Source: Nocardioides sp. SLBN-35 (GTDB taxonomy: Bacteria; Actinomycetota; Actinomycetes; Propionibacteriales; Nocardioidaceae). Taken from it: 64,000 nt of DNA. A program made the translations under genes and the position numbers. The notes beneath the pieces are model-generated. The model searched no databases, had not been told where the DNA came from, and saw only the letters and a program-made list of their open reading frames with translations. How positions within the stretch are numbered: the stretch's first letter is position 1; each line of letters starts with the position of its first letter. The DNA is taken from NCBI RefSeq assembly GCF_006715725.1, contig NZ_VFNU01000001.1, positions 1 to 64,000 on the forward strand. Direction: 5' to 3'. Shown here one piece after another: positions 1-7,764 of this stretch.

Positions 1-745
1 CGAACGCGGCCCACGTGTTGAGCCACAGCCAGAACTCGCGCTCCTTGTGTGGGTAGAGCGTGAGGTTGTTCGCCTGGGTGGAGTCGCGCTGGAAGAACCG
101 GGTCAGGGCCTGGCCGGTGTCCATGATCCCGAGGTAGCCGGCGTAGTGGATGAGCTCCTTGTGGCGGTTCGGGGACGGGGTGGCGGTCGCGACGAACCGG
201 TACGGCACGTCGCCGAACAGCTGGAGGAACGCCTGGTAGGTCTTCGACCCGAAGGACCGCAGCACCGACGCCTCGTCGAGCGACACCGCGGTGAACAGGG
301 CCGGGTCGAGCCGGCCGTCGCGGATGGACTCGTAGTTCGTGACGTACAGGCCTGGCTCGTCGACCTCGGCGGTGCGGCGTACGAACCGGACCGGGACGCC
401 GATCGCGGCGGCGTCGGCGGCGATCTCGAGCCGCACGTTCAGCGGGCACACGATCAGCGCCCGGCCGGCCGGGTCGCCGTGCGCTTCGAGGGTGAGGCGC
501 AGGGTCTCGAGCTGGATCCGGGACTTCCCGAGCCCGTACTTCGCGAAGATCGCCCGACGGCCGCCGGCGACCGCCCAGGCGACGAGGTCGCGCTGGTGGG
601 GCTTCAGCGACGGGTGCACGGCTGCGGGGTCGATGACGTGGCCGTACCGCTGGTCGAAGGTCAGCTTCGCCGCGACGAACTCCTCGTAAGAGACCGCCGG
701 CGGGACCGGGGTGCGGAGCTCCTCGAGCATGGCGAGCGTGCTCAT
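1..745 (-). CDS. Phage SNF2/DEAD-type helicase, N-terminal part (cut by left edge)
   Basis: The first 248 residues of a leftward gene are visible and it runs off base 1. It has a helicase motif I (YGLGKS, about residue 77), then a conserved CPLNVRLE segment, and a motif II of the form DEAS near residue 160, followed by TATPSPN (motif III). This is the core of an SF2/SNF2 DNA translocase of the kind found in actinophages. The ATG at 745 overlaps the stop of the upstream DNA methyltransferase (ATGA), so the two are probably co-translated. The C-terminal helicase lobe is outside the window. Substrate and partner are unknown; a link to the neighbouring methyltransferase is inference from position only. 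Confidence 0.75.
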   Translation of the reverse strand, partial: MSTLAMLEELRTPVPPAVSYEEFVAAKLTFDQRYGHVIDPAAVHPSLKPHQRDLVAWAVAGGRRAIFAKYGLGKSRIQLETLRLTLEAHGDPAGRALIVCPLNVRLEIAADAAAIGVPVRFVRRTAEVDEPGLYVTNYESIRDGRLDPALFTAVSLDEASVLRSFGSKTYQAFLQLFGDVPYRFVATATPSPNRHKELIHYAGYLGIMDTGQALTRFFQRDSTQANNLTLYPHKEREFWLWLNTWAAF

Positions 746-2757
746 GCAGCCACCTCGCCGTGGTAGATCGCGCGGAGGCGGCGGCAGATCCACGACCCGA
801 CCGGCGGAGAGACGGCGTTCCCGAAGCCGTCGACCTGGTCGCGGGCTGAGCCCCAGACGACGAAGGTGCCCTTGTGGTCGGCGAAGTCGACGTCGAACCC
901 GCAGCCGCGGCCAATCTCGTGCTCGCGCATCATGCGGAAGTAGCAGTCCTCGAGCTTGAGGTCGGCGAGCGCTTCACGCCACTGGGCGTTGAGCAGCGCG
1001 GTGGTGTCCCGGGAGGTCAGGGTGCCGAGCGGGTCGGCAACCGGGTGGGCCGCGGTCTCGGTGCCCTCGGAGCCGTTCTGCTTGTACCAGCCGGAGAACA
1101 GCAGGCCCTGCTGGTTGGCCGACCCGACGACGGTGCCGAGCGGGTTGTCGAGCGGGTAGGCGCGGTACTTGGCCTCGTCGATCGACCCGTTGTTCTGGAC
1201 CCGGCCGGCCGCGGTGATCAGGCCAGGGATCTGCTCGGCCGTGAAGGTCGGCATCGCCTCGGCGTGCGTGGTCGGGATCGTGTTCTGCCGGAACGGGACG
1301 ACGCCCGACGACAGCACGCTGAGGCCGCCGGACCCGGCTCCGCCGACGACGGTCTCCATCGGCTCACCGGCTCCGCGCGACGTGGCGTTGGTGCGGTTCG
1401 GGAGCACGCGCGCCGAGATCAGCGCCATGGTCTCCGAGCCGCCCTGAGTCGGCAGGGCCTCGTCAGCACCGCGCGGGGCGCCCTGGAAGTTGTCGACCGC
1501 CAGCGCGACCGGTGGAGTCAGCAGGGCCTGGGTATTCGTGCCGGTCTGGGTGGGGATCGGCTCGGACAGGTCACGGGTGCGGCACGTCGAGCCGGGGTGC
1601 TCGAACGTGTTCCCGGCCGCGGCGATGAGCGCGCCGGTCGACAGGATCGCGGTCTCCTGCTGCGACGTCTGGGTGGACATCGGCTGCCACGGGTGCCGCT
1701 CGGAACCGCGTTCGGCCTTGGCCGGCATCAGCACGGCGGGGAACTCGGCGAACCGCTGGCGGCACCTCTCCGCGCGGGCGAGGGTCGCGCGGGCGAGCGG
1801 AGCCTCGTAGACGTCGCCGGTCTTCTTGTCCTTGATCGTCTTGAGCTTCATCTCCCCGATGCGGGTGCCGAGGTCGCTGAGGTCGAGGGCGTGCAGCGAC
1901 GGGGTCGCGGCGGGGATGACCTCGCTGCGGCACGACGGGCAGCGGTAGTTGTACTGCTTGCCGTAACGGACCGAGCCGGTCGGCGGCACGCCGGTCTTCC
2001 AGGTCCACACGGCCTCGACGTGGTCGTCGCAGCGCCCGCACCAGGCGACGGGCCGATGGTCGAGGTCAGGTGCGGGGAGCTTGCGGTCCCAGAACGCGAT
2101 GTAGAGCCGATCGCGGGACTGCGGCACCCCGAAGAACATGCTGTTCAGGTAGAGGATCCGGTGGTCGTAGCCGAGGTGGTCGAACTGCTTCAGCCACCAA
2201 CGGAACGTCGTGCCGTCGCCGACCTTCCGCTTCCCCGGGACCGCCGGGCCCCAAGAGGTGAGCTCGGTCGTGCACTCGACGAGGATCATCCGTGGGTGGT
2301 GCTGGTCGGCGTAGTGCAGAACGCAGTTCGCGGTAGCGCGGTCGCGCTCGGATCGGGTGACGCGCTCCTCGAAGTCGGGGTCGTCGAGGTCGAACAACGA
2401 CATCCCGCCGGCGTACGCCTTCTTCGTGTTGGCCTGGGAGTGGTTGACGCACGAGACGCCGGCGAGGAGCAGGTCGGCGTACGGAAGGTCGCGGACCGAG
2501 TGGTACGCCGGGGAGTCCTGGTCGACGAGGTCGGCGATCCAGTGCTCGACGTGCGGGTGGTTGGCCTCGTGGATCTCGATCTTGTAGGCCTTGTGGTTCG
2601 CCGCCGTGATGGCGAGGAACCCGGCGTCTTCGGCCCCCTGGGTCATGCCGCCGAAACCGGAGAACAGGTCGAGGCAGGTCGGGTTGTCGTGTCGGAAGCG
2701 CCGGCGCACGAGCGCGGGCCGGTGCATCGCGGTCTGGATCTTGGGCTTCCTGCTCAC
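742..2757 (-). CDS. DNA (cytosine-5-)methyltransferase, prophage
   Basis: A 671-residue C5 cytosine methyltransferase. Motif I is DLFSGFGG (about residue 30), motif IV is a variant GVSCVNHS with the likely nucleophile Cys103 (Ser replaces the usual Pro before Cys), motif VI is VECTTE, motif VIII is PQSRDRLY and motif X is FGNAVSPP near the C terminus. The region between VIII and X is long and carries a zinc ribbon of two C-x2-C pairs, probably part of target recognition. The GTG start at 2757 has a GGGAGGAC ribosome site and overlaps the preceding micro-gene by four bases. No partner restriction gene is visible, so self-protection or regulation is more likely than a complete restriction system. 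Confidence 0.88.
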   Translation of the reverse strand: MSRKPKIQTAMHRPALVRRRFRHDNPTCLDLFSGFGGMTQGAEDAGFLAITAANHKAYKIEIHEANHPHVEHWIADLVDQDSPAYHSVRDLPYADLLLAGVSCVNHSQANTKKAYAGGMSLFDLDDPDFEERVTRSERDRATANCVLHYADQHHPRMILVECTTELTSWGPAVPGKRKVGDGTTFRWWLKQFDHLGYDHRILYLNSMFFGVPQSRDRLYIAFWDRKLPAPDLDHRPVAWCGRCDDHVEAVWTWKTGVPPTGSVRYGKQYNYRCPSCRSEVIPAATPSLHALDLSDLGTRIGEMKLKTIKDKKTGDVYEAPLARATLARAERCRQRFAEFPAVLMPAKAERGSERHPWQPMSTQTSQQETAILSTGALIAAAGNTFEHPGSTCRTRDLSEPIPTQTGTNTQALLTPPVALAVDNFQGAPRGADEALPTQGGSETMALISARVLPNRTNATSRGAGEPMETVVGGAGSGGLSVLSSGVVPFRQNTIPTTHAEAMPTFTAEQIPGLITAAGRVQNNGSIDEAKYRAYPLDNPLGTVVGSANQQGLLFSGWYKQNGSEGTETAAHPVADPLGTLTSRDTTALLNAQWREALADLKLEDCYFRMMREHEIGRGCGFDVDFADHKGTFVVWGSARDQVDGFGNAVSPPVGSWICRRLRAIYHGEVAA

Positions 2758-2852
2758 GCGTCGTCCTCCCCTCGAGGGGAGGTGAGCCAGCAGACGAAGC
2801 CGAGGACCGCGACCAGGGCGAAGGCCGCGAGGGTCAGCAGCAGCGGGTTCAT
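2754..2852 (-). CDS. 32-residue single-span membrane micro-protein
   Basis: A very short gene in the phage early operon. The product starts MNPLLLTLAAF and is one hydrophobic segment (about residues 3-24) with a charged tail. A clear GAGAGGAG ribosome site precedes the ATG by six bases, and both ends overlap neighbours by four bases (ATGA upstream, GTGA downstream). That pattern matches every other junction in this operon and argues for real translation. Function unknown. Confidence 0.6.
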   Translation of the reverse strand: MNPLLLTLAAFALVAVLGFVCWLTSPRGEDDA

Positions 2853-2941
2853 CGCGAACTCCTCTCAGTGTCGGGCTCCGGGTCGTTACCGGGCGCGTGC
2901 ACGCCGAGCTCGTGGTAAGCGGGGTGGCAGTTGTCGGTCAT
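2849..2941 (-). CDS. 30-residue hydrophilic micro-protein
   Basis: A short frame between the J-domain gene and the membrane micro-protein, with ATGA overlaps at both ends. The product has Cys and three His in its first 18 residues (starts [13 protein letters not shown]) and a charged tail. It is supported mainly by the coupling geometry; no family is recognised. It could be a peptide whose main role is translational coupling. Confidence 0.45.
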   Translation of the reverse strand: MTDNCHPAYHELGVHAPGNDPEPDTERSSR

Positions 2942-3579
2942 CGGGTGACTCCAAGGACCTGGGCGGCCTGCTCGACGCGGTCCCACGCCGTGCGGTCACC
3001 GTGGTGACGGTCGGGGTGAGCCGCGGCGCGGGCCCGGCGGATCAAGGCGTTGTCGTCGAGGTGGCCGTGGACGACGACGCCGTCGCCGACGACGTCGCAG
3101 AGCACCTCGTACGCCGCCTCGGTGGTCATGTGGCTCGGCGGCATCGCGCAGCCGGCGGGGAGGGCCTTGAACCCGGTGTACTGCTGGCCGGTCTCGGCGG
3201 CGCCGTGGCGCTCGACGTCGCGCAGCGACTGCAGGGTGAGGGCGATCGCGCGGACGTTCTGCTGCCAGTCCGGTCCTTGATCGGACCACTGCGCGAAGTA
3301 GGTGTCGCAGCGGTGCAACATCGGGCCGTGCTTGGACTCGAAGGCGACGACGACCGCAGGGGTCGCGGCGCGAGCCTTGGAGCGGAGTGTGCCGTCGAGC
3401 CTCAGGTCCTGCTCACGGATGTCGACCTCGATGACCAGCTGACGACCGGCGAGGTGCTCGACCTCGCGGAGCAGCAGGGTCTCGGTCTCGCGCCACGACG
3501 CGGAGAACCTCGACGCCCGGCGCTTCGAGGACGGCCTGAGCCAGGTGTGGTCCGAGATCGGGCGGACGGTGTAGCTCAT
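2938..3579 (-). CDS. J-domain-like phage protein
   Basis: A 213-residue protein whose last 40 residues resemble a J-domain helix [20 protein letters not shown] contains the HPD tripeptide needed for DnaK binding. The N-terminal 160 residues are not recognised. As an inference, it may recruit host DnaK to a phage replication complex. It sits between the clamp/FtsK-gamma fusion and the micro-proteins and overlaps the upstream gene by four bases (ATGA at 3576-3579). Confidence 0.6.
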   Translation of the reverse strand: MSYTVRPISDHTWLRPSSKRRASRFSASWRETETLLLREVEHLAGRQLVIEVDIREQDLRLDGTLRSKARAATPAVVVAFESKHGPMLHRCDTYFAQWSDQGPDWQQNVRAIALTLQSLRDVERHGAAETGQQYTGFKALPAGCAMPPSHMTTEAAYEVLCDVVGDGVVVHGHLDDNALIRRARAAAHPDRHHGDRTAWDRVEQAAQVLGVTR

Positions 3580-4853
3580 GCCTCGCCCCTGATGCTCTTG
3601 ATCACGGCGGCGACCTCGTCGGCCTTGATGAGCACGTCACGGGCCTTGGACCCATCGCTGGGCCCGACGACGCCACGGCTCTCGAGGATGTCCATCAGCC
3701 GGCCGGCCTTGGCGAAGCCGACGCGGAGCTTGCGCTGCAGTATCGAGGTGGAGCCGAACTGCGTGGAGACCACGAGCTCGATCGCCTGGATGACCAGGTC
3801 CATGTCGTCGCCGATGTCGTCGCCGGTCGCGCCCGACTCGCCTTCGGGGGCGAGGCCGTGGATGGCACGCAGCGCGGCGTCGGTGGTGAGGCCGTGCGTG
3901 CTGGTGACGTGGTTGACGGCGTACGACAGCGAGGCGTCCTGGTCCTCGTCGCTGACCTTGGTCTCCCAGTCGCAGCCCTCGACCGGGCAGACGAGGACCG
4001 CCGGGGCCTGCGGATCGTCGGTGAGCTGGACCAGAGACAGGTTGACCGAGTGGGTCGTGCACATCTCGTCGGGGTTCATGCAGACCGTGCAGGAGGCGTC
4101 GGGGACGGTGAACACGACGACGCCCCGGCCGGCGGCGCTCTTCGCCTCGTCGGTCTCGCTGGCGGGGGCGATCGGCATGACGAACCCGTGCACGTGGGGG
4201 TCGGAGTCGCGCCAGTCGACGAGCGCGGCCTTCTGCTCGCCGCCGAAGACCCAGGTCACGGCGCCGGAGGCGTACCGTCCGACCTTCCCGATCCGCGCCA
4301 GGAGCTCGGGGGCGAGCATCAGCTCGTGCGCCTCGAGTGGGACGTGGGTGGCGGTGATCTTGCGCCACGACTCGGCGGTGACGGGCTCGGTGGTGACGAC
4401 CTCAAGGAACGCCTCCATCTCGTCGGGGATCTTGACCCGCACGAACGTCGGCTCCAGGCCCTCCAGGGTGGGCTGTTCGCCGGCCGGGACGCGGATGTCG
4501 AAGTCGAGCGCGACCTCGACCTGGCCGGGGACGTACTCGTCGACGTCGTACCTGTTCGCGAGCGAGATGGCATGGCCGAACAGGTAGCGGCCGAGCCCGT
4601 CGCCGTCGCTGGCGACCACGGTGCGGTCCGGGACCTCGGCGAGGGTCGGGGGGACGTCGTCGTAGTAGTGGTCGAGGTCGGGGACCCAGGTCACCAGCAT
4701 GATCCGCATGTCGGTCGCGATGAGTCGGACGCCGTGGACGAACTCCTCGATCACGATGGCCTTGTTGATCAGCGGGTGAGCCTTCTTGTCGGTGGCGAAG
4801 CCCTGCGCGACGGCGAGCCAGCCGCGGGCGATGGACGGTCCGTCGAACCTCAC
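3576..4853 (-). CDS. Sliding-clamp-like / zinc-finger / FtsK-gamma fusion protein
   Basis: A 425-residue protein with three visible parts. Residues about 1-245 resemble a DNA polymerase III beta clamp (GVRLIATD near residue 40; a final HGFVMPI like the clamp's C-terminal MPI/MPM end). Residues about 255-330 carry two zinc-binding patterns, [14 protein letters not shown] and CPVEGCDW followed by NHVTSTH. Residues about 360-425 match the FtsK gamma winged helix ([20 protein letters not shown], then [12 protein letters not shown]). The start is GTG 4853, with GAAGGAG eight bases upstream and a GTGA overlap; a frame extended 47 codons further is low-complexity read-through. Clamp homology is by eye; the FtsK-gamma match is strong. 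Confidence 0.65.
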   Translation of the reverse strand: MRFDGPSIARGWLAVAQGFATDKKAHPLINKAIVIEEFVHGVRLIATDMRIMLVTWVPDLDHYYDDVPPTLAEVPDRTVVASDGDGLGRYLFGHAISLANRYDVDEYVPGQVEVALDFDIRVPAGEQPTLEGLEPTFVRVKIPDEMEAFLEVVTTEPVTAESWRKITATHVPLEAHELMLAPELLARIGKVGRYASGAVTWVFGGEQKAALVDWRDSDPHVHGFVMPIAPASETDEAKSAAGRGVVVFTVPDASCTVCMNPDEMCTTHSVNLSLVQLTDDPQAPAVLVCPVEGCDWETKVSDEDQDASLSYAVNHVTSTHGLTTDAALRAIHGLAPEGESGATGDDIGDDMDLVIQAIELVVSTQFGSTSILQRKLRVGFAKAGRLMDILESRGVVGPSDGSKARDVLIKADEVAAVIKSIRGEA

Positions 4854-5167
4854 GGCCGTTCTCCTTCGGTGTTGGTGGTCAGGTGGAGGTGGGGGCGGTG
4901 GTGCTGGTACTCGCGGACCAGCTGGTGTGCGCGGTCGATCGAGGGGAGCTCGAACACGACCTGGAAGTGCTCGGCGAGCCGGACGGGGTTCCACGCCTTG
5001 CCCTCGATGAGGACGTGGCAGCCGGTGGAGCCGACGTGGTCGACGTCGACCGGTTCGGCGTCGTAGGGCACGGTGCGGCCGGTGTCCTCGCGGACGGCGA
5101 ACACGATCAGCTGGCCGTCGCAGTCGGGTCGGTTGCAGGGCACGCGGCGGGGTTCACGCGACGGCAT
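4850..5167 (-). CDS. Small phage protein with Cys-rich N terminus
   Basis: A 105-residue hydrophilic protein starting [18 protein letters not shown]. The C-x4-C pair and scattered His residues suggest metal binding, but no family is recognised. It is in the early operon, overlaps the upstream gene by 14 bases and the downstream clamp fusion by four. Confidence 0.55.
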   Translation of the reverse strand: MPSREPRRVPCNRPDCDGQLIVFAVREDTGRTVPYDAEPVDVDHVGSTGCHVLIEGKAWNPVRLAEHFQVVFELPSIDRAHQLVREYQHHRPHLHLTTNTEGERP

Positions 5168-5513
5168 CGTGGGCCTCCGAGACCGGCTTGTAGACGTGGA
5201 CGTGGGCGGCCTTCGTGGACGGCAGCGTCGATGGGGTGACGCGGCCGGTCCACCGGATCAGCCCGTCCTCCTGGGCGGCGATGAGCCGGCGGGAGATCAG
5301 GCACTTCCGGACCTCGGGGAGCAGGGGCCGGAAGTCGTTGACGGAGAACGGCTCGCCCTGGCGGACGAAGGCGCGGATGGCGCGGTCGATGACCCGTCGG
5401 TCCCACTCGTCGCTCGGGCCGTGCTCCTCGGTCGAGGCGCGGTAGGCCCGGCGGCCGGCCGCGATCGCCGCGCGGGTCTTCGCGGTGGGGATGCACTCGA
5501 CGATCGCGCTCAC
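5154..5513 (-). CDS. Phage protein with winged-helix-like segment
   Basis: A 119-residue protein. The middle (AIRAFVRQGEPFSVNDFRPL, then RRLIAAQEDGLIRWTGRV) has the spacing of a winged helix: a helix pair followed by a beta hairpin. This suggests DNA binding, but by eye only. The GTG start at 5513 overlaps the upstream stop (GTGA); longer frames to 5684 are read-through of the neighbour's opposite frame. Confidence 0.55.
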   Translation of the reverse strand: MSAIVECIPTAKTRAAIAAGRRAYRASTEEHGPSDEWDRRVIDRAIRAFVRQGEPFSVNDFRPLLPEVRKCLISRRLIAAQEDGLIRWTGRVTPSTLPSTKAAHVHVYKPVSEAHDAVA

Positions 5514-5872
5514 CGGACGACCGCCAGACCTCGGACCGGGTGCTCGGTGACGGCCGTCAGCGCGACGGGGACCTCCATCCATGTCGCGACGGCGTCGTGG
5601 TGCCAGATCGAGGCGATCGCGCGGCTGGCCCCGGTCGCGATGCTCGACATCGAGAAGACCTCGACGTCGAGGTGCTCGGCCCATGCCTGAAGGTCCTCGG
5701 CCGACTTGAACTGCAGGCGGATCCGCGGGGCGTTGCGGGAGATCTCGTTGTCGTACCCGCGGCCGACGGCGACGCTCATCGGGTCCGGCAGGCCCGCCTG
5801 CTCGGCCGCGTCGAGGACGAGCAGCGCGGCGCGCGTGTTCTGCGTGCTGGTGCTGATCACGGCATCGGTCAT
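5510..5872 (-). CDS. Hypothetical phage early protein (120 aa)
   Basis: A 120-residue protein beginning MTDAVISTSTQNTRAALLVL. It looks like a small alpha/beta protein with no recognised motif. Four-base overlaps on both sides place it in the leftward early operon. Confidence 0.5.
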   Translation of the reverse strand: MTDAVISTSTQNTRAALLVLDAAEQAGLPDPMSVAVGRGYDNEISRNAPRIRLQFKSAEDLQAWAEHLDVEVFSMSSIATGASRAIASIWHHDAVATWMEVPVALTAVTEHPVRGLAVVR

Positions 5873-6075
5873 GCGGCCCTCCCTCGGGTCAGGTCGGCGT
5901 GCTGGCGGACCTGCTGGACGATGTGGTTGAGGACGTCGACGCCGGACTCGGCGGCGACCTCCTGGGCGAACTTCACGAACGCGCGGTCGGCGATCGCGGG
6001 GATGTTGCGGGGCGCGGTGGCCTGCGAGAGACGCGCGGCGGCGAGTGCGGCGGTCATCCGGTCGAAGGTCGTCAT
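5869..6075 (-). CDS. Hypothetical phage protein (68 aa)
   Basis: A short helical protein (MTTFDRMTAALAAARLSQ...) with no recognised family. The ATG at 6075 overlaps the stop of the upstream membrane micro-gene (ATGA), which fixes the start; the longer open frame to 6279 has no such support. Confidence 0.5.
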   Translation of the reverse strand: MTTFDRMTAALAAARLSQATAPRNIPAIADRAFVKFAQEVAAESGVDVLNHIVQQVRQHADLTRGRAA

Positions 6076-6191
6076 CGGCGCTGCTCCCGGTCCGGCCGCG
6101 GCGTCAGCGCCTCGAGCAGCAGGCCGACGATCGCGAGAGCGCAGACGAGGCCGACGAGGAGGCCGGCGCCCGTCCACTGGTCGGGGCTCAT
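6072..6191 (-). CDS. 39-residue single-span membrane protein, phage
   Basis: The product starts MSPDQWTGAGLLVGLVCALA and is one hydrophobic span (about residues 8-27) followed by a basic tail. ATGA overlaps at both ends support it as a translated gene of the early operon. No function is assigned. It resembles the 32-residue membrane micro-protein at 2754-2852 in design, not in sequence. Confidence 0.55.
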   Translation of the reverse strand: MSPDQWTGAGLLVGLVCALAIVGLLLEALTPRPDREQRR

Positions 6192-6415
6192 GCCGAGACC
6201 TCCGCCCGCGTGTGGAGGACGAGCTCGCGGCGCGAGAACGGCAGCGTGGCCGTCTCGGTCGGGCCGTCCTGGTCGGCAACGAGGACCGGCCGGGTGAACT
6301 CGACGTACAGCGCGGTGCCGCCGATGTGCGTCACCTTGCCGACGCGGTCGGCATGCATGCCGCACACGATGCGGACGGTGTCGCCGGTCTGGATCTGGAG
6401 GGGCGTGGTCTCCAC
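6188..6415 (-). CDS. KOW-motif small protein, phage
   Basis: A 75-residue protein with GDTVRIVCGMHADRVGKVTH near the N terminus, a KOW-like beta hairpin of the kind found in NusG and ribosomal proteins. An RNA- or protein-binding role is possible; involvement in antitermination is speculation. The GTG at 6415 has AAAGGAAG eight bases upstream. It is separated from the previous gene by a hairpin-containing gap. Confidence 0.55.
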   Translation of the reverse strand: METTPLQIQTGDTVRIVCGMHADRVGKVTHIGGTALYVEFTRPVLVADQDGPTETATLPFSRRELVLHTRAEVSA

Positions 6416-6438
6416 GTGAGACACTTCCTTTCGTTGGT

Positions 6439-6480
6439 GGCGTCTCCGACCGGCTGCCAGGCCGTTGGGTCGGGGACGCC
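6439..6480 (-). terminator. Strong intra-operon hairpin
   Basis: The 92-bp gap 6416-6507 contains 13-base arms GGCGTCTCCGACC (6439-6451) and GGTCGGGGACGCC (6468-6480) with one mismatch. It has no U-tract, so it may be a partial terminator, an RNA-stability element or an antitermination target between the upstream gene and the KOW protein. Confidence 0.4.
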
Positions 6481-6507
6481 GCTGCTTGTTGCGGGGCGTG
6501 TTCGTGG

Positions 6508-7188
6508 TCAGGCGCTGTTGAGCAGCTCCCGGTCGCCCGGGGTCACGTAGCCGCCGGACAGGGCCCGCTGCTGGGCCTTCTCGATCGCGACGTTCTTGCG
6601 GCGCTGCTTCTCGGCGTGCTGCCGGTTGAAGAGTTCGACCTCTCGGGCCTCGCGGACCGCGGCGCGTTCGTCGTCGGTCATCGCCGCAGAGGTGAGCTTG
6701 CGACGCCGGGCGATGACCGCGTCGTACGCCGCGGCGAGCGCTCGGCCGTCGTCGGTGGTCGGGCGGATCGGCTTCGGGCCGTGCTGCCTCAGCACGGTCA
6801 TCACCTGGTACGTCTCGTCGACGGTCCGGGCCCACGACGCGGCGAGGTGGAGGTCGGCGACGGTCAGGTCGCCGTACGCCTCGGCCCAGTCGTCGCGGGT
6901 GACCAGCACTCCCGACCCGCCCCCCAGACGGGCCGGGAGCAGGGTCACGCAGGTCCGGCAGAACCGGTGCCCCGCGATCGCGGTGGTGACGTCCCCAGTC
7001 GTGGTGGCGAGCACGCGGAGACGGCGGGTCCGTACGCCGCAGTACGGGCGCACGGCGGCGGGCACGGCGCGGCCGCTGCGGGTCAGGGCGCCGGCATGGA
7101 CGTGCACGACGCCGCGGGGCCGGCCGACGAGGACCGCTCCGGCGGCGACGGCCGCGAGGATCCGCAGAGCAGGGGTGGAGGTGGTCAT
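6508..7188 (-). CDS. Hypothetical phage protein (226 aa)
   Basis: The start is ATG 7188, fixed by an ATGA overlap with the excisionase-like gene. After a short hydrophobic N-terminal stretch (ALRILAAVAAGAVLVG) the sequence has a C-x2-C pair (FCRTC) and an earlier isolated Cys, then a long basic helical C terminus (AEKQRRKNVAIEKAQQRAL). It may be a zinc-binding nucleic-acid protein. No family is recognised. Confidence 0.5.
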   Translation of the reverse strand: MTTSTPALRILAAVAAGAVLVGRPRGVVHVHAGALTRSGRAVPAAVRPYCGVRTRRLRVLATTTGDVTTAIAGHRFCRTCVTLLPARLGGGSGVLVTRDDWAEAYGDLTVADLHLAASWARTVDETYQVMTVLRQHGPKPIRPTTDDGRALAAAYDAVIARRRKLTSAAMTDDERAAVREAREVELFNRQHAEKQRRKNVAIEKAQQRALSGGYVTPGDRELLNSA

Positions 7189-7421
7189 GCGTCTTCCCAC
7201 GACTCGACCCAGGCGTCGAGGCTCTCGACGTTGTAGAGGTGCTTGCTCCCTCGGTCGTGCTGGCGCTTCCTGCGGATCGGGGAACCAGGGACGCGGGCGT
7301 AGAGGGCGAGGGTGTCGGGCGACATCCCGATCCAGGCGGCTGCCTCGTCGACGGTGAGCCACTTCCGGGGCGGTACCTCACCCGCCTCGCGCGGCTTGCG
7401 GGTCTTCGTTGCGGTGGCCAT
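7185..7421 (-). CDS. Excisionase/MerR-type helix-turn-helix protein
   Basis: A 78-residue protein with WLTVDEAAAWIGMSPDTLAL followed by a basic wing (GSPIRRKRQ) and YNVESLDAWVES, the layout of HTH_17 excisionase-family proteins. In a prophage it would be an Xis-like recombination directionality factor or a small regulator. It is the second gene of the leftward early operon, three bases after the Cro-like gene. Confidence 0.7.
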   Translation of the reverse strand: MATATKTRKPREAGEVPPRKWLTVDEAAAWIGMSPDTLALYARVPGSPIRRKRQHDRGSKHLYNVESLDAWVESWEDA

Positions 7422-7423
7422 GG

Positions 7424-7654
7424 TCAGCCCGCCGCCGCGACGACACCGCCGGCGAGCAGGAACACGATCGGGTCGACCTCGACGACCTGACCGATCTCTT
7501 CCAGCTCGTCGGTGTCGAAGGCGCGACGGCCCCGGAGGCCGTCGCTCAGGCTTGCCCGGCTCATCGTGATCTGCTCGGCCAGCGTGGTCTGGTTGATGCC
7601 CTTGCGGGCCATGGCCGCTCGGATCTCGGCGGCGACTCCTGCTCGGCTGTTCAC
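7424..7654 (-). CDS. Cro-like XRE-family repressor
   Basis: A 76-residue protein made almost entirely of one XRE helix-turn-helix (MARKGINQTTLAEQITMSRA, then SLSDGLRGRR). It faces the larger repressor gene across a 110-bp operator region, as Cro faces CI. There is no ribosome site before GTG 7654; a -10 (TAGGTT) ends seven bases upstream, so the mRNA is probably leaderless. As the first gene of the early operon it probably sets lytic entry. Confidence 0.72.
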   Translation of the reverse strand: MNSRAGVAAEIRAAMARKGINQTTLAEQITMSRASLSDGLRGRRAFDTDELEEIGQVVEVDPIVFLLAGGVVAAAG

Positions 7655-7764
7655 ATAGATGAACCTAGGTCAGGATGCTGACCTTTTTCAACCTCATGGG
7701 TGAACATTTCTCGGATTTCTGACCTCTTGTCAGATATATGAACTTCGCGATAGCGTGGTCGGCT
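7649..7764. promoter_or_regulatory. Prophage immunity operators and divergent promoters
   Basis: Three inverted repeats lie between the divergent repressors: GTTCA-N6-TGAAC (7649-7664, over the Cro start), AGGTCAG-N4-CTGACCT (7667-7684) and TCTGAC-N5-GTCAGA (7718-7734). Leftward promoter: -35 TTGAAA (7691-7686), 18-bp spacer containing the second operator, -10 TAGGTT (7667-7662). Rightward: TTGTCA (7727-7732) with a weak -10 GATAGC (7749-7754). The last two operators share a TCAG/CTGA half-site, as expected for one repressor switching both promoters. Confidence 0.6.

Noticed and set aside
742..2757. Complete restriction-modification system
   Set aside because: No endonuclease gene is seen; the coupled gene is an SNF2-type helicase fragment, so a full system cannot be claimed from this window.
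874..4587. Open frame of 1237 codons on the + strand
   Set aside because: It lies opposite several genes with clear families and ribosome sites. Its Arg/Gly/Val-rich low-complexity product is typical of antisense frames in high-GC DNA.
4854..4994. N-terminal extension of the clamp/FtsK-gamma protein
   Set aside because: The added 47 residues are a Pro/Arg run read from the neighbour's opposite frame; GTG 4853 has a proper ribosome site and coupling.
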